DNA of 64,000 bases from AP-15 sp963747735 (lineage in GTDB: Bacteria > Pseudomonadota > Alphaproteobacteria > ATCC43930 > CGMCC-115725). The stretch spans positions 124,001 to 188,000 of the forward strand of contig CAVVGE010000019.1 in the NCBI GenBank assembly GCA_963747735.1, given 5' to 3'. The notes beneath the pieces were generated by a model. It had not been told where the DNA came from, did not search any database, and saw only the letters and a program-made list of their open reading frames with translations. Both the position numbers and the translations under genes were made by a program. Within the stretch, counting starts at the first letter, position 1; each line of letters starts with the position of its first letter. Shown here in pieces: positions 37,342-47,141 of this stretch.

Positions 37342-37743
37342 ATGGCCGTAGCGGCAATGAATCATTTTACCGTGTTGACCGACGACCTTGAGTCCACCCG
37401 GCATTTTTATTGCGACCTTTTCGGGTTCAAGGTGGGCTGGCGGCCGCCGTTCCAGTTTCCCGGTTGGTGGCTCTATGCCGAGGGCGCGGACAATGCGATC
37501 CTGCACGTGATCCACCAGAAACCGCTGCCCAAGGAGCGCGCCGGCGTCCTCGACCACATGGCGTTCAGCGCGAAGGACCTGCCGGGCACCGTCGCCACGC
37601 TCCAGCATGAAAGCATCGAATACGAGCTGCGGCGCCTCCCCGGCGGCGGCATCTGGCAATTGTTCTTCCACGACCCGCACGGCGCCAAGGTCGAGTTCGA
37701 TTTCGCCCAGGACGAGCCGGCCCCGGCGGGGCACACGGCCTGA
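37342..37743 (+). CDS. VOC/glyoxalase superfamily protein
   Basis: This is a 133-residue single-domain vicinal oxygen chelate protein. Its two beta-alpha-beta modules are visible: MNHFTVLTDDLESTRHFYCDLFGF at the start, and DHMAFSAKDLPGTVATL with RRLPGGGIWQLFFHDPHGAKVEFDF at the end. Likely metal ligands are His (NHF), His (DHM) and Glu (KVEF). The start is ATG 37342. It is read with the upstream prenyltransferase and the downstream SDR. The substrate is unknown; dioxygenase-like or glyoxalase-like roles are both possible. Confidence 0.85.
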   Translation: MAVAAMNHFTVLTDDLESTRHFYCDLFGFKVGWRPPFQFPGWWLYAEGADNAILHVIHQKPLPKERAGVLDHMAFSAKDLPGTVATLQHESIEYELRRLPGGGIWQLFFHDPHGAKVEFDFAQDEPAPAGHTA

Positions 37744-37796
37744 GCTCTGCGCCGCCGCCGTCATCGGGCGGCCACAACTGCGAGGATGCGGCAGGA

Positions 37797-38549
37797 ATGG
37801 CGGACGGTCCTTCTCTCGCCGGCAAGGTCGCGGTCATCACCGGCGGCAGCAGCGGCATCGGCGCGGCGAGCGTGCGGCTGTTGGCGGCGGCCGGCGCAAA
37901 GGTCGTCGTCGGGTATAACAAAGGGGTGGAGCGCGCCACGGCGCTGATCGCCGAATTGCCCGGCGCCGGGCACAAGGCGATGCATCTGCCGCTGGAGGAC
38001 ACTGCGCAAATCCGGCGCGTCGCAGCGGCGGTCGAGGCGGAGCTCGGGCGAACCGACATTCTGGTCAATTCCGCCGGCTTTACGCGCATGGTGCCGCACC
38101 GCGACCTCGAAGCGCTCGACGACGCGCTGATCGACGCGGTGCTCGCCGCCAACGTCCGCGGCCCCTTTGCGACGATCCGCGCCTTTGTGCCGATGCTGCG
38201 GCGATCGGGAGACGGGGTCATCGTCAACATCTCCTCGGGGGCGGCGCAGCACGGCACCGGCAGCTCGATCATCTACGGCGCCTCGAAAGCTGCGCTCAAT
38301 ACGATGAGCATGGCGTTGGCGCGGGTGCTGGCACCCGAGATCCGGGTCGTCGTTGTGGCGCCGGGGATGGTGCATACCGGGTTTGTCCCGGGCCGGACCG
38401 AGGAGATCATGGCGCAGGCGGCGATGGCGGCACCTTTGAAGCGCGCGATCGAGGCGCATGACGTGGCGCTGGCGGTGATGGCCAGCATCACCCATCTGAC
38501 GCATACCACCGGCTCGATCGTCACCGTCGACGCCGGGCGTCATTTGTGA
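37797..38549 (+). CDS. Short-chain dehydrogenase/reductase (SDR)
   Basis: This is a classical SDR of 250 residues. The cofactor motif is TGGSSGIGAASV (residues about 15-26), N-S-A-G is at LVNSAGFT, the catalytic Ser is in VNISSGAAQ, and the Tyr-Lys is YGASK. The C-terminal ITHLTHTTGSIVTVDAGRHL matches reductases of the FabG-like group. It follows the VOC gene by 53 bases. The substrate is not identifiable from sequence. Confidence 0.88.
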   Translation: MADGPSLAGKVAVITGGSSGIGAASVRLLAAAGAKVVVGYNKGVERATALIAELPGAGHKAMHLPLEDTAQIRRVAAAVEAELGRTDILVNSAGFTRMVPHRDLEALDDALIDAVLAANVRGPFATIRAFVPMLRRSGDGVIVNISSGAAQHGTGSSIIYGASKAALNTMSMALARVLAPEIRVVVVAPGMVHTGFVPGRTEEIMAQAAMAAPLKRAIEAHDVALAVMASITHLTHTTGSIVTVDAGRHL

Positions 38550-38607
38550 GCCCCATGTTGTGAGCCCTGCGTCGGCCCTCGCTGCGCCGCGGCCGGAAAG
38601 AGCGGCG

Positions 38608-41382
38608 ATGACGACGATCGTGCGCCAGCGCGACATCATCGACCGCCGGGCGGTGGCCGAGGAATTGGCGCAAGCTGCGCGCTCGCAGCAGCTTCTGGCG
38701 CTAGACCGTCGGCCGCTCGTGGCGCTGCTGAAGGGAGCGCTTGCGGTGGGCCGCGCCGAAATCCGCCGCCGTTTCGAGGCGAGCGGCGACGGGGCGGCGG
38801 TCATGCGCGAGCAGTCTTTTCTGACCGACCAGCTGATCCGGGCGCTCTACGACGTCGTCGGCGGCGAGATTTACCCGCTCGCCAACCCGACCTCGGGCGA
38901 GCATCTGGCGATCGTCGCTGTCGGCGGCTATGGGCGGGGCGAATTGGCGCCCTATTCCGATATCGACCTCTTGTTTCTGCTGCCTTACAAGCAGACCCCG
39001 CATACCGAACAGCTGATCGAATACCTGCTCTATGTGTTGTGGGATTTGGGGCTGAAGATCGGCCAGGCGACGCGCTCGGTCGATGAATGCCTGCGCCAGG
39101 CCAAATCCGATCTGACGATCCGCACCGCACTCCTCGAAGCGCGCTATTTGTGGGGCGACGAAGCGCTCTATCGCGAGCTGAAGCGGCGCTTCGACAGCGA
39201 GATCGTGCGCGGCACCGCGACGCAGTTCATCGAAGCCAAGCTCGCCGAGCGCGATGAGCGCCACCGGCGCGGCGGCGACAGCCGCTATCAGCTGGAGCCA
39301 AACGTCAAGGAAGGGAAGGGTGGGCTGCGCGACCTGCACACGCTGTTCTGGATCGCGAAATACATCTACCGCATCGACGACGTGGCAAAGCTCGTCGATC
39401 TCGGCGTGCTATCGGCCGAGGAATCGCGGCGGTTCGCCCGTGCCCAGCACTTCTTATGGACCGTGCGCTGCCATCTCCATTACCTCGCCGGCCGGCCCGA
39501 AGAGCGCCTGACCTTCGACGTGCAGACCGAGATCGGGCGGCGGATGGCCTATACCGACCACGCCGGCAGCCGCGGCGTCGAGCGCCTCATGAAGCATTAC
39601 TTTCTCGTCGCCAAGGATGTCGGCGACCTGACCCGGATTTTTTGCGCGATCATCGAGGCCGACCAGCGGCGCAAGCGGCGGCTCCCTTGGCTGCGCTGGG
39701 GGACGAAGCGGGCGCTCGAAGGCTTCGTCGTCGAAGGCGAGCGCCTGACGATCCCGTCCGAAGATTTTTTCGAGAAGGACCCGGTGGCGCTGCTGCGCCT
39801 CTTTCACGCGGCGCAACAGAACGAGCTCGACATTCATCCGCGTGCGCTGCGGGCGGCCGGCCATGCGCTGAAGCTGATCGACCGGAATTTGCGCGAAGAC
39901 CCCGAGGCCAACCGCCTGTTTCTGGAGATCCTGACCTCGCGCAAGGATCCGGAAACCGCACTTCGGCGGATGAACGAGGCTGGTGTGCTTGGGCGCTTCA
40001 TCCCTGATTTCGGCCGTGTCGTCGCGCAGATGCAATACGACATGTACCATTCCTTCACGGTCGATGAGCACACCCTCTTCGCGATCGGCATTCTGCACCG
40101 GATCGAGCAGGGGCTCGTCGCCGAAGAATTGCCGCTCGTCACGCAGCTTGCCGCGACGATCGGCTCGCGCCGCGCCCTCTATGTCGCGGTCCTGCTGCAC
40201 GACATCGCCAAAGGCCGCGGCGGCGACCATTCGGTGCTGGGCGAGCGGGTGGCGCTAAAGCTCGGGCCGCGGCTCGGGCTCAGCGCCGAAGAGACCGAAA
40301 CGGTGGCATGGCTGGTGCGCTGGCACCTCGTAATGAGCGCCACCGCCTTCAAGCGCGACATCGACGATCCGCAGACCATCGGCGATTTCATCGAACGGGT
40401 GCAATCGCCCGAGCGGCTGAAGCTCCTTTTGGTGCTGACCGTCGCCGACATCCGGGCGGTCGGCCCGCATGTGTGGAACGGGTGGAAGGCGACCTTGCTG
40501 CGCGAGCTTTATCATCGCGTGATCGAGGTCATGACCGGCGGCCTCGCGGTCGAAGGGCAGAATTCGCGAGTTGCCGCGGCGCTCGCCGCGGTGCGGCCGC
40601 TGCTGCCGGATTTCAGCGAGACCGAATTCGCCGCCTTCGCCAAGACCGGCTATCCGCTCTATTGGCTGTCCTTCGACGCCGAAACCCACGCCCGGCACGC
40701 GCGCCTGATGCGCGAGGCAGAAGCGAGCGGCGCGCCGTTGACCGTCGAAAAGCGCGTCGATGCAAAGCGCGGCGTGACCGAGATCGTCCTCTACACCGCC
40801 GACCATGCCGGGCTCTTCTCGCGCATCGCCGGCGCGCTCGCAGTCAGTGGCGCCAACATCGTCGATGCCAAGATCATGACGATGGCAAACGGCATGGCGC
40901 TCGATACCTTCTGGGTGCAGGATCTGGCGGGAAAGCCGTTCGACCGCGCCGACAAGCTCGCCCGGCTCGCTGTCGTCTTCGAAAACGTGCTGACCGGCGA
41001 ATTGAAGCCGCATCGGGAGCTCGCCCGCCCATCGGCCTTTCCGAGCCGCATCCAGGCGTTCACCGTCGCGCCGCGCGTGCTGGTCGACAACAACGCCAGC
41101 GCCTTGCACACCGTGATCGAGGTCAACGGCCGCGACCGGCCGGGCTTTCTCTACGATGTCACGCGGGAGCTGACCCGGCTCAATTTGCAAATTTCGAGCG
41201 CCAAGATTTCGACCTACGGCGCCAAGGTCGTCGATGTCTTTTACGTCAAGAACCTGTTCGGCCATAAGGTCGAGCATCCGGCAAAGCTCGCTGAGATCCG
41301 CGCAATCCTCGAAGCCGTGCTGGCACGCGGCGATCAGGCGGCCACTCTGAAGCGGCACAACGAGCCCGCGGCGGCAGAATAA
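38608..41382 (+). CDS. glnD: Bifunctional [protein-PII] uridylyltransferase/uridylyl-removing enzyme GlnD
   Basis: GlnD is the glutamine sensor that modifies the nitrogen regulator PII. The protein has 924 residues. Its nucleotidyltransferase domain has GGYGRGELAPYSDIDLLFL (about 106-124). A PII-uridylyltransferase helical domain follows with EPNVKEGKGGLRDLHTLFW. The HD domain (uridylyl removal) has VLLHDIAKGRGGDHS near 528-542. Two C-terminal ACT domains (from about 724 and 837) bind glutamine. The start is ATG 38608 with GGAAAGAG upstream; GTG 38560 would add 16 residues. All parts are intact. Confidence 0.95.
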   Translation: MTTIVRQRDIIDRRAVAEELAQAARSQQLLALDRRPLVALLKGALAVGRAEIRRRFEASGDGAAVMREQSFLTDQLIRALYDVVGGEIYPLANPTSGEHLAIVAVGGYGRGELAPYSDIDLLFLLPYKQTPHTEQLIEYLLYVLWDLGLKIGQATRSVDECLRQAKSDLTIRTALLEARYLWGDEALYRELKRRFDSEIVRGTATQFIEAKLAERDERHRRGGDSRYQLEPNVKEGKGGLRDLHTLFWIAKYIYRIDDVAKLVDLGVLSAEESRRFARAQHFLWTVRCHLHYLAGRPEERLTFDVQTEIGRRMAYTDHAGSRGVERLMKHYFLVAKDVGDLTRIFCAIIEADQRRKRRLPWLRWGTKRALEGFVVEGERLTIPSEDFFEKDPVALLRLFHAAQQNELDIHPRALRAAGHALKLIDRNLREDPEANRLFLEILTSRKDPETALRRMNEAGVLGRFIPDFGRVVAQMQYDMYHSFTVDEHTLFAIGILHRIEQGLVAEELPLVTQLAATIGSRRALYVAVLLHDIAKGRGGDHSVLGERVALKLGPRLGLSAEETETVAWLVRWHLVMSATAFKRDIDDPQTIGDFIERVQSPERLKLLLVLTVADIRAVGPHVWNGWKATLLRELYHRVIEVMTGGLAVEGQNSRVAAALAAVRPLLPDFSETEFAAFAKTGYPLYWLSFDAETHARHARLMREAEASGAPLTVEKRVDAKRGVTEIVLYTADHAGLFSRIAGALAVSGANIVDAKIMTMANGMALDTFWVQDLAGKPFDRADKLARLAVVFENVLTGELKPHRELARPSAFPSRIQAFTVAPRVLVDNNASALHTVIEVNGRDRPGFLYDVTRELTRLNLQISSAKISTYGAKVVDVFYVKNLFGHKVEHPAKLAEIRAILEAVLARGDQAATLKRHNEPAAAE

Positions 41383-41510
41383 CGCAGCAGCCGAGCGACG
41401 TTGCGATGGTTGGGGGATGTCTGCCTGCCTCGGCGAGGCGCGCTCTGCGGCGAAAATGACACCATGCCGGGCAGGCGCCAATCGGTGCCCGCTGACCGGA
41501 GGAGCCGAGA

Positions 41511-42356
41511 TCAGTGCGACATCAGCACCGGCAGGGTCATGCTGCGCAAGACCGTCCGAGTGGCGCCGCCGAGCAGCAGCTCGCGCGCGCGAGAATGTCC
41601 ATAGGCGCCCATCACCAGGAGATCGGCGCCGAGATCGGCGGCGCGCGACAGCAGCACGTCGCCGACCGGCACATCGGCCGACACCGTCCGCTCGATCGTG
41701 GCCTTGACCCCGTGCCGGGCGAGGTGCAGCGAGATGTCTGCGCCGGGAAGCTCGCCATGCCCGCTCGGCCCCCCTTCCGGGTCGATCGCCAGCACCGTGA
41801 CCTGGTCGGCCGCTTCCAACAGCGGCATTGCGTCGCTGACGGCGCGGGTCGCCTCGCGGCTTGCGTCCCACCCGACCAGCACGCGCCGCCCGAGCGTCTC
41901 GAAATGTCCGGCATACGGCACCACCAGGATCGGCCGGCCGGAAGCGAGCGTGATCCGCTCCGGATGCGGCCGGAATGCGGCCATCTCCGGGTTGTCGCGA
42001 TCGACCTGGCCGAGGATCGTCAGATCGGCATAGCGCGCATGCAGCGCCGGGTCGCCGTCCCAGCTCTCGCCGGCAGCGCGCCATTCGGACGAAAGGCCGC
42101 GCAGCCGGGCAGCGTCCTCGAAGGTTTCGCGCATCTTGTCGGCATCGGCCGACGCCTGCTGCCGAAATTCCTGGTAGGCGCTCTCGATCAGCGCCAAATC
42201 GAGATACCCCGCGCGCGCCGGAAACGCCGGGTCCGGCACGGGATAAAGCCCGACGAGATGCGCCGCCGAGCGCTCGGCCAGCGCCGCGGCGACCGCGATG
42301 CGTTCGGCGGCATCGGCTGCGCGGTCGAGCACTACCAGCAAGTCCTTGTAGCTCAT
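41511..42356 (-). CDS. Tandem universal stress protein (UspA family)
   Basis: This is a 281-residue cytosolic protein made of two Usp domains. The first (about 1-140) starts MSYKDLLVVLDRAADAAERI. The second has VLVGWDASREATRAVSDAMP and ends with the ATP-binding motif GAYGHSRARELLLGGATRTVLRS (G-x2-G-x9-G-S/T pattern), so it probably binds ATP. The first domain lacks that motif. The start is ATG 42356 with an AGGGAGG box. The gene is convergent with glnD. Its role in stress is presumed from the family. Confidence 0.87.
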   Translation of the reverse strand: MSYKDLLVVLDRAADAAERIAVAAALAERSAAHLVGLYPVPDPAFPARAGYLDLALIESAYQEFRQQASADADKMRETFEDAARLRGLSSEWRAAGESWDGDPALHARYADLTILGQVDRDNPEMAAFRPHPERITLASGRPILVVPYAGHFETLGRRVLVGWDASREATRAVSDAMPLLEAADQVTVLAIDPEGGPSGHGELPGADISLHLARHGVKATIERTVSADVPVGDVLLSRAADLGADLLVMGAYGHSRARELLLGGATRTVLRSMTLPVLMSH

Positions 42357-42488
42357 CGATCGACCTCCCTGCGAACGAGCAAAAATAGCGGTCTCGCGCG
42401 GCGAGCGCCAATGCCGGGTTGCGCTGTATCTTGCTTCACCCCGCCGAATGAGCGAAGAAACGCACAAAATCGCCGGAGAACCCGCCTG

Positions 42489-42791
42489 ATGCGCGCGCTC
42501 GCCCTCGCTTCTCTTACCTGCCTCCTCGGCTGCGCCGCGCCAGTGCCGATGGTGAGCTTCGCCGCTGCGCCTGGCGGACATTTCACTTTCAGCGCTGCGA
42601 CGAGCACCGTCATGACCGAGAACGACGATGGCGCCGCTGAAGAAATCCGCCGTGATCAGCTTGCCGACGCGCTCAACGCGCACGGCTTGTGCGCTGCCGG
42701 CTATGTCGTCGATTCACGCCAGCTCGCGCAGGCCCATGACGGCCTCTTCGGCAACGGCGGCGATATCGTTTATACCGGCCGCTGTCTTTGA
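42489..42791 (+). CDS. Small lipoprotein of unknown function
   Basis: This is a 100-residue protein with a lipoprotein signal (MRALALASLTCLLGCAAP; lipobox L-L-G-C). The mature part has FTFSAATSTVMTEND, then LNAHGLCAAGYVVDSRQLAQ and a final TGRCL, so two further Cys could form a disulfide. It stands alone, 132 bases from the divergent usp start and 120 bases before the enoyl-CoA hydratase. I do not recognise a function; related short lipoproteins occur in Alphaproteobacteria. Confidence 0.65.
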   Translation: MRALALASLTCLLGCAAPVPMVSFAAAPGGHFTFSAATSTVMTENDDGAAEEIRRDQLADALNAHGLCAAGYVVDSRQLAQAHDGLFGNGGDIVYTGRCL

Positions 42792-42911
42792 CGGAAAAGC
42801 TGGGGCGGCCGCATCAGGTCTCCTTAATTTCCGATCGTCGGACCGACCGATCACCTCTTGCCGCTGTCCCTTGGGCGGCGCAGACATGAACCCTTGGAGA
42901 GAGGAGCACCC

Positions 42912-43712
42912 ATGCTCGACCAGCCGCTGACCAGCAAGATGATCGCCAAGAAGGAGGGTGCCGTCGGCCACCTGGTCTTCAACAACCCGGCGCGGCACAA
43001 CGCGGTCTCGCTCGAGATGTGGGAAGGGGTGAGCCAGATTGTCGACGATTTCGAGGCGGATGACGCGATCCGGGTCATCGTCGTCAGCGGCGCCGGCGGG
43101 CGCGCCTTTGTTTCCGGCGCCGACATCTCCGAGTTCAAGGAGCGGCGCGCTTCGGAGGAAGCGGCCGCCGCCTATGCCAGGACTTCCGAAGGGGCTCGCC
43201 ACCGCTTGCAGGAGGCGCTGAAGCCGACGATCGCGATGATCCGCGGCTATTGCATCGGCGGCGGCGTCGGCACCGCCTTGGCCTGCGATTTGCGGATCGC
43301 CGCGGAAGGCTCGCGCTTTGGCATCCCGGCGGCCAAGCTCGGCCTCGGCTACGCCTATGACGGGATCAAAAAGCTGATCGATTTGGTCGGGCCGGCCTAT
43401 GCGCGCGAGATCTTCTATACCGCGCGCCAGTTCACCGCCGAAGAGGCGCTGCGCATGGGCCTCGTCAATGAGGTCGTGCCAGCCGATGCGCTCGAAAGCC
43501 ATGTCGCCGACCGCTGCGCCGGGATCGCTGCAAACGCACCCCTGACCGTGCGCGCCGCCAAGGTGGCGATCCGCGAAGCGCTGAAAGACGAGCGCGCGCG
43601 CGACTTGGCGCTCTGCAAGCGTCTCGTCGACGAATGCTTCGCCAGCCAGGATTACGCCGAGGGCCGCACCGCCTTTATGGAAAAACGCAAGCCGGTCTTC
43701 AAAGGGCGTTAA
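42912..43712 (+). CDS. Enoyl-CoA hydratase/isomerase family protein
   Basis: This is a 266-residue crotonase-fold protein. The oxyanion-hole segments are GRAFVSGADISEF and YCIGGGVGTALACDLRIA. The usual catalytic Glu pair of hydratases is not clear: the second segment has G-L-G-Y-A-Y-D-G rather than a P-E-x-x-L-G motif. The actual reaction may therefore be isomerisation, hydrolysis or another crotonase reaction. The start is ATG 42912 with GAGAGGAG seven bases upstream. It is a stand-alone gene. Confidence 0.85.
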   Translation: MLDQPLTSKMIAKKEGAVGHLVFNNPARHNAVSLEMWEGVSQIVDDFEADDAIRVIVVSGAGGRAFVSGADISEFKERRASEEAAAAYARTSEGARHRLQEALKPTIAMIRGYCIGGGVGTALACDLRIAAEGSRFGIPAAKLGLGYAYDGIKKLIDLVGPAYAREIFYTARQFTAEEALRMGLVNEVVPADALESHVADRCAGIAANAPLTVRAAKVAIREALKDERARDLALCKRLVDECFASQDYAEGRTAFMEKRKPVFKGR

Positions 43713-43849
43713 ATCTTCTCATCTAATCTGCGGATCGCCGAACCGACCGCGGCTACCCCGCCCCCGCTCGCGCACCGGGCGCCGACGGATCGCTGGCGTC
43801 CGTTGCAGCGTTTGCCTGCGGCCGGATCGGTTGATCGGAGCGGGCACAT

Positions 43850-46800
43850 ATGGTCGAGGCGGTTTGGGGCCGTTTGCGGCACGGCGGGGTCTGGCGACGC
43901 CGGATCTGGCAGTTCCGGCTCCGCGCCGACTGGCTGCCGGGGTTTTTGCGCGCGGTTTCGGCGCTGCGCTGGGCGACATTGCTCTGCGTCTTGGCGCTTT
44001 TCGGCTGGGGGATCGCAGTCGAGATCCGCACCTCGTTTTTGCAGTCGCTGATTTTCACGCGCCTCACCCGCGACATTAGCTTTTCGATCGAAGACGGGCC
44101 GAGCTCTTCGATCCTGTTCCCGAACGACGGACCCTATGACGAGCGCCTGGGCTATGCCGAATTGCCCAAATACATCCAGTCGCTCGGCCGGCATCAGCTC
44201 GCGGTCACCAAACAGGCGCGCTGGTCGCCCGCGCTGGCGCGGTTTGTCGCGGATGGCGGCTATGCGGTCTATCGCGAAAAACCCGATGCCGGGCTCAAGC
44301 TCTTCGATTCCGACGGCGGCCTGATCTATCGGGCGAGCTATCCCGAGCGTACCTTCGCGAGCTTTGGCTCGATCCCGCCGCTGGTGGTTTCGAGCCTCTT
44401 GTTTATCGAAGACAAGGAGCTGCTCGACCCCGGCGAGCCCGACCGCAACCCGGCGGTCGATTGGCCGCGCTTCATGCTGGCCGCAGCCGGGCGCCTCGGC
44501 GGCCTTGTCGATCGGCATTTGCGTGCCGGCGGGGCGAGCACGCTCGCCACCCAGACCGAGAAGTTTTTGCATTCGCCGGCGGGCCGCACGCCGGGCCCGC
44601 TCGAAAAGCTGCGGCAGATGGTGACCGCCTCGGCCCGCGCCTATCTCGACGGACGCGACACGATGCCGGCGCGCCGCCACATTCTGACGACCTATCTGAA
44701 TTCCGATCCGTTTGCTTCGCGCGCCGGTTTCGGCGAGGTCATCGGCGTCCCCGAGGCGCTGTGGCGGTGGTATGGAACCGATCTCGCCGAAGCCGACCGG
44801 GTGCTGACAAGCCCGGCGCCTGCTCCGGCGGCCCTGGCGCGCAAAGCCGAAATCTATCGGCAGGTGCTGAGTCTCCTCCTGGCCGGCCGGCGGCCCGCCT
44901 ATTACCTGCTCGTAGACCCGCCGGCGCTGGCAGCGCTGACCGACCGCTATCTCCATTTGCTGGAGGCTGCCGGCACGATCGACCCCGCATTGGCCCAGGC
45001 GGCGCTCGCCACCCGGCTCCATTTCGTCACGCAATCGCCGCGGCCCGCCACTGCATCCTTTGTCGGCAACAAGGCGGTCGATACGCTGCGGGCGCGGCTC
45101 GTCACACTGCTCCATTTGCCCGATTTGTACGCGCTCGACCGGCTCGACCTGACCGGCTATGCCAGCATCGACACCGCCGGGCAAACGCGCATCGTCGATG
45201 TGCTGAAAGAGCTCGGCGATCCGGCCTACGACCACTCGCTCGGTCTCTACGGCAAGCAGCTCCTCGGCAGCGCCAGCCCCGCCAAATTGGCCTGGAGCGT
45301 GGTTGTCTACGAGCGCGGCGCCGACCGCAATTACGTGCGCATCCGCGCCGACAGCCTGAACGAGCCGTTCGACATCAATTCCGGCGCCAAATTGCAGCTC
45401 GGCTCGACCGCGAAGCTGCGGACGCTGGTCACCTATCTCGACATCGTCACAACGCTGCACAAAGGGATGGCGGCATTGCCGCGCGACCGGCTCGTGGCGA
45501 TGGCGGCGGCGGCCAAGGACGACCCGATCGCCAAATGGGCGGCGGGCTATTTAGCCGATGCCAAGGACCCCGGCTTGCAAAGAATGCTCGACGCCGCGAT
45601 GCAGCGGACATATTCGGCCGCGCCGGCGACGTTTTTCACCGGCGGCGGGATGCAGAGCTTTGGCAACTTCGAGAAATGGGAAAACCATGAGCGGCCGACG
45701 ATCGCCGCCGCCTTTGCCCATTCGATCAACGACGCTTTTATCCGGCTGATGCGCGACATCGTCGCGCACGAGATCGCGATCGCCGGTCCGCAGACGCAGG
45801 CGCTGCTCTCCGACCATTCCGACCCGGAGCGGATGGTTTATCTGCACCGCTTTGCCGACCAGGAGGGAAAGCGCTATCTCGACCGCTTCTGGCGCGATTA
45901 CCGCGGAATGACCGCGCAGGAGGCGCTCGACCTTTTGGCGAGCCGCACCCGCCCGAACCCGCGGCGGCTGGCGGCGGTGTTTCGCTCGGTGCGGCCCGAG
46001 GCGAGCCGTACCGCACTCGGCGCGTTTTTGACGCGGCATCTGCCAAAAGCGGCGCCCGACGACGACGAGCTGTGGGACATCTACCGTGGGTCGAGCCCGC
46101 GCACCGTGTCACTGCGCGACCGGGCCTATATCGCCGGCGTCCACCCGCTCGAATTATGGCTGGTCGATTACTTGCAGCACCACCCGGCGCCGAGCCGCGA
46201 CGAGGTCATAAGGGCGAGTGCGGCGGCACGGCAGGAGGTGTACCGCTGGCTCTTCGACAGCCGCAGCCCCTACACGCAGAATTTGCGGATCAAGACGCTG
46301 CTCGAAGAGGACGCGTTCGACAAGATCCTCGTCGATTGGCGGCGGCAGGGCTATCCGTTCTCGCATCTGGTGCCGTCCGACGGCACCGCGATCGGCAGCT
46401 CGGGAGATCGGCCCGACGCGCTCGCCGATTTGATGGGGATCATTGTCAATGACGGGGTGCGCCTGCCGACGGTCAGCCTGCAGCGACTAGATTTTGCCGT
46501 CGGCACACCCTACGAAACCGACCTTGCGGTGGCGCCCGAGCCGCAGCGCGTGCTCGCCCCCGAGGTGGCGCAGACATTGCGCCGCGCCCTGCTCGGCGTC
46601 GTTGCCGACGGGACCGCCAGCCGGCTGCGCGGGGTCTACCGCACGGCCAATGGCAGCGTCTTGCCGGTCGGCGGCAAGACCGGCACCGGCGACAACCGGT
46701 TCGACCGGTTCGGCCGCGGCGGGCGCCTCGTCTCGCAGCGCATCGTCGATCGCACCGCGACCTTTGTGTTTTTTCTCGGCGACCGCTTTTTCGGCACGGT

Positions 46801-47056
46801 CACCGCTTATGTGCCGGGCAAGACGGCCGGCCAGTACCATTTCACCAGCGCGCTCGCGGTACAGCTCCTAAAGGCGCTCAAGCCGCAGCTCGACCCGCTC
46901 TTGGCGACGCCGGCCGCCATTCCGCCGGCCCGCGCGCAAAACCGCAACGCGCACCTGGCGCGGCCCGGTAGTCTGGAGCGGGTCGGATCGTCAGGGGCAT
47001 CGCTGGGAGCGACCCCCTCTCCCTCCCCTCTCCCCCCAATGGGGGGAGAGGGTTGA
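43850..47056 (+). CDS. Bifunctional penicillin-binding protein (GT51 transglycosylase + transpeptidase)
   Basis: This is a 1068-residue peptidoglycan synthase with one N-terminal membrane helix (about 40-58). The transglycosylase domain has FIEDKELLDPGE (a variant of the E-D-x-x-F motif) and GGASTLATQTEKF (variant of GGSTITQQ). The transpeptidase domain has the S-x-x-K motif STAK (Ser about 519), S-x-N (SIN, about 625) and KTGTG (about 943), the complete set. A large insert of about 300 residues lies between SxN and KTG. It is longer and more divergent than PBP1a/1b. The last residues come from a GC-rich palindrome (47026-47052). Confidence 0.85.
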   Translation: MVEAVWGRLRHGGVWRRRIWQFRLRADWLPGFLRAVSALRWATLLCVLALFGWGIAVEIRTSFLQSLIFTRLTRDISFSIEDGPSSSILFPNDGPYDERLGYAELPKYIQSLGRHQLAVTKQARWSPALARFVADGGYAVYREKPDAGLKLFDSDGGLIYRASYPERTFASFGSIPPLVVSSLLFIEDKELLDPGEPDRNPAVDWPRFMLAAAGRLGGLVDRHLRAGGASTLATQTEKFLHSPAGRTPGPLEKLRQMVTASARAYLDGRDTMPARRHILTTYLNSDPFASRAGFGEVIGVPEALWRWYGTDLAEADRVLTSPAPAPAALARKAEIYRQVLSLLLAGRRPAYYLLVDPPALAALTDRYLHLLEAAGTIDPALAQAALATRLHFVTQSPRPATASFVGNKAVDTLRARLVTLLHLPDLYALDRLDLTGYASIDTAGQTRIVDVLKELGDPAYDHSLGLYGKQLLGSASPAKLAWSVVVYERGADRNYVRIRADSLNEPFDINSGAKLQLGSTAKLRTLVTYLDIVTTLHKGMAALPRDRLVAMAAAAKDDPIAKWAAGYLADAKDPGLQRMLDAAMQRTYSAAPATFFTGGGMQSFGNFEKWENHERPTIAAAFAHSINDAFIRLMRDIVAHEIAIAGPQTQALLSDHSDPERMVYLHRFADQEGKRYLDRFWRDYRGMTAQEALDLLASRTRPNPRRLAAVFRSVRPEASRTALGAFLTRHLPKAAPDDDELWDIYRGSSPRTVSLRDRAYIAGVHPLELWLVDYLQHHPAPSRDEVIRASAAARQEVYRWLFDSRSPYTQNLRIKTLLEEDAFDKILVDWRRQGYPFSHLVPSDGTAIGSSGDRPDALADLMGIIVNDGVRLPTVSLQRLDFAVGTPYETDLAVAPEPQRVLAPEVAQTLRRALLGVVADGTASRLRGVYRTANGSVLPVGGKTGTGDNRFDRFGRGGRLVSQRIVDRTATFVFFLGDRFFGTVTAYVPGKTAGQYHFTSALAVQLLKALKPQLDPLLATPAAIPPARAQNRNAHLARPGSLERVGSSGASLGATPSPSPLPPMGGEG
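47026..47052. repeat. GC-rich palindromic element at the 3' end of the PBP gene
   Basis: CCCTCTCCCCCC and GGGGGGAGAGGG form a perfect 12-base stem with a three-base loop. The element overlaps the last codons of the penicillin-binding protein, and a similar palindrome occurs at 56069-56092. Such CCCTC...GAGGG hairpins are dispersed in many proteobacterial genomes. It may also serve as a bidirectional terminator for the convergent PBP and frmA genes. Confidence 0.65.
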
Positions 47057-47141
47057 GAAGGGTTGGGGAGGGAACCGAGCCTTACCCGGAGCTGGGTGAG
47101 GGGGGACGCCGCCCGATCGGAAATGCTCGAATTGGCTGGGA

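Noticed and set aside
36103..37764. Minus-strand 553-codon frame opposite the DUF992, prenyltransferase and VOC genes
   Set aside because: It covers three clear plus-strand genes and has no domain-like text.
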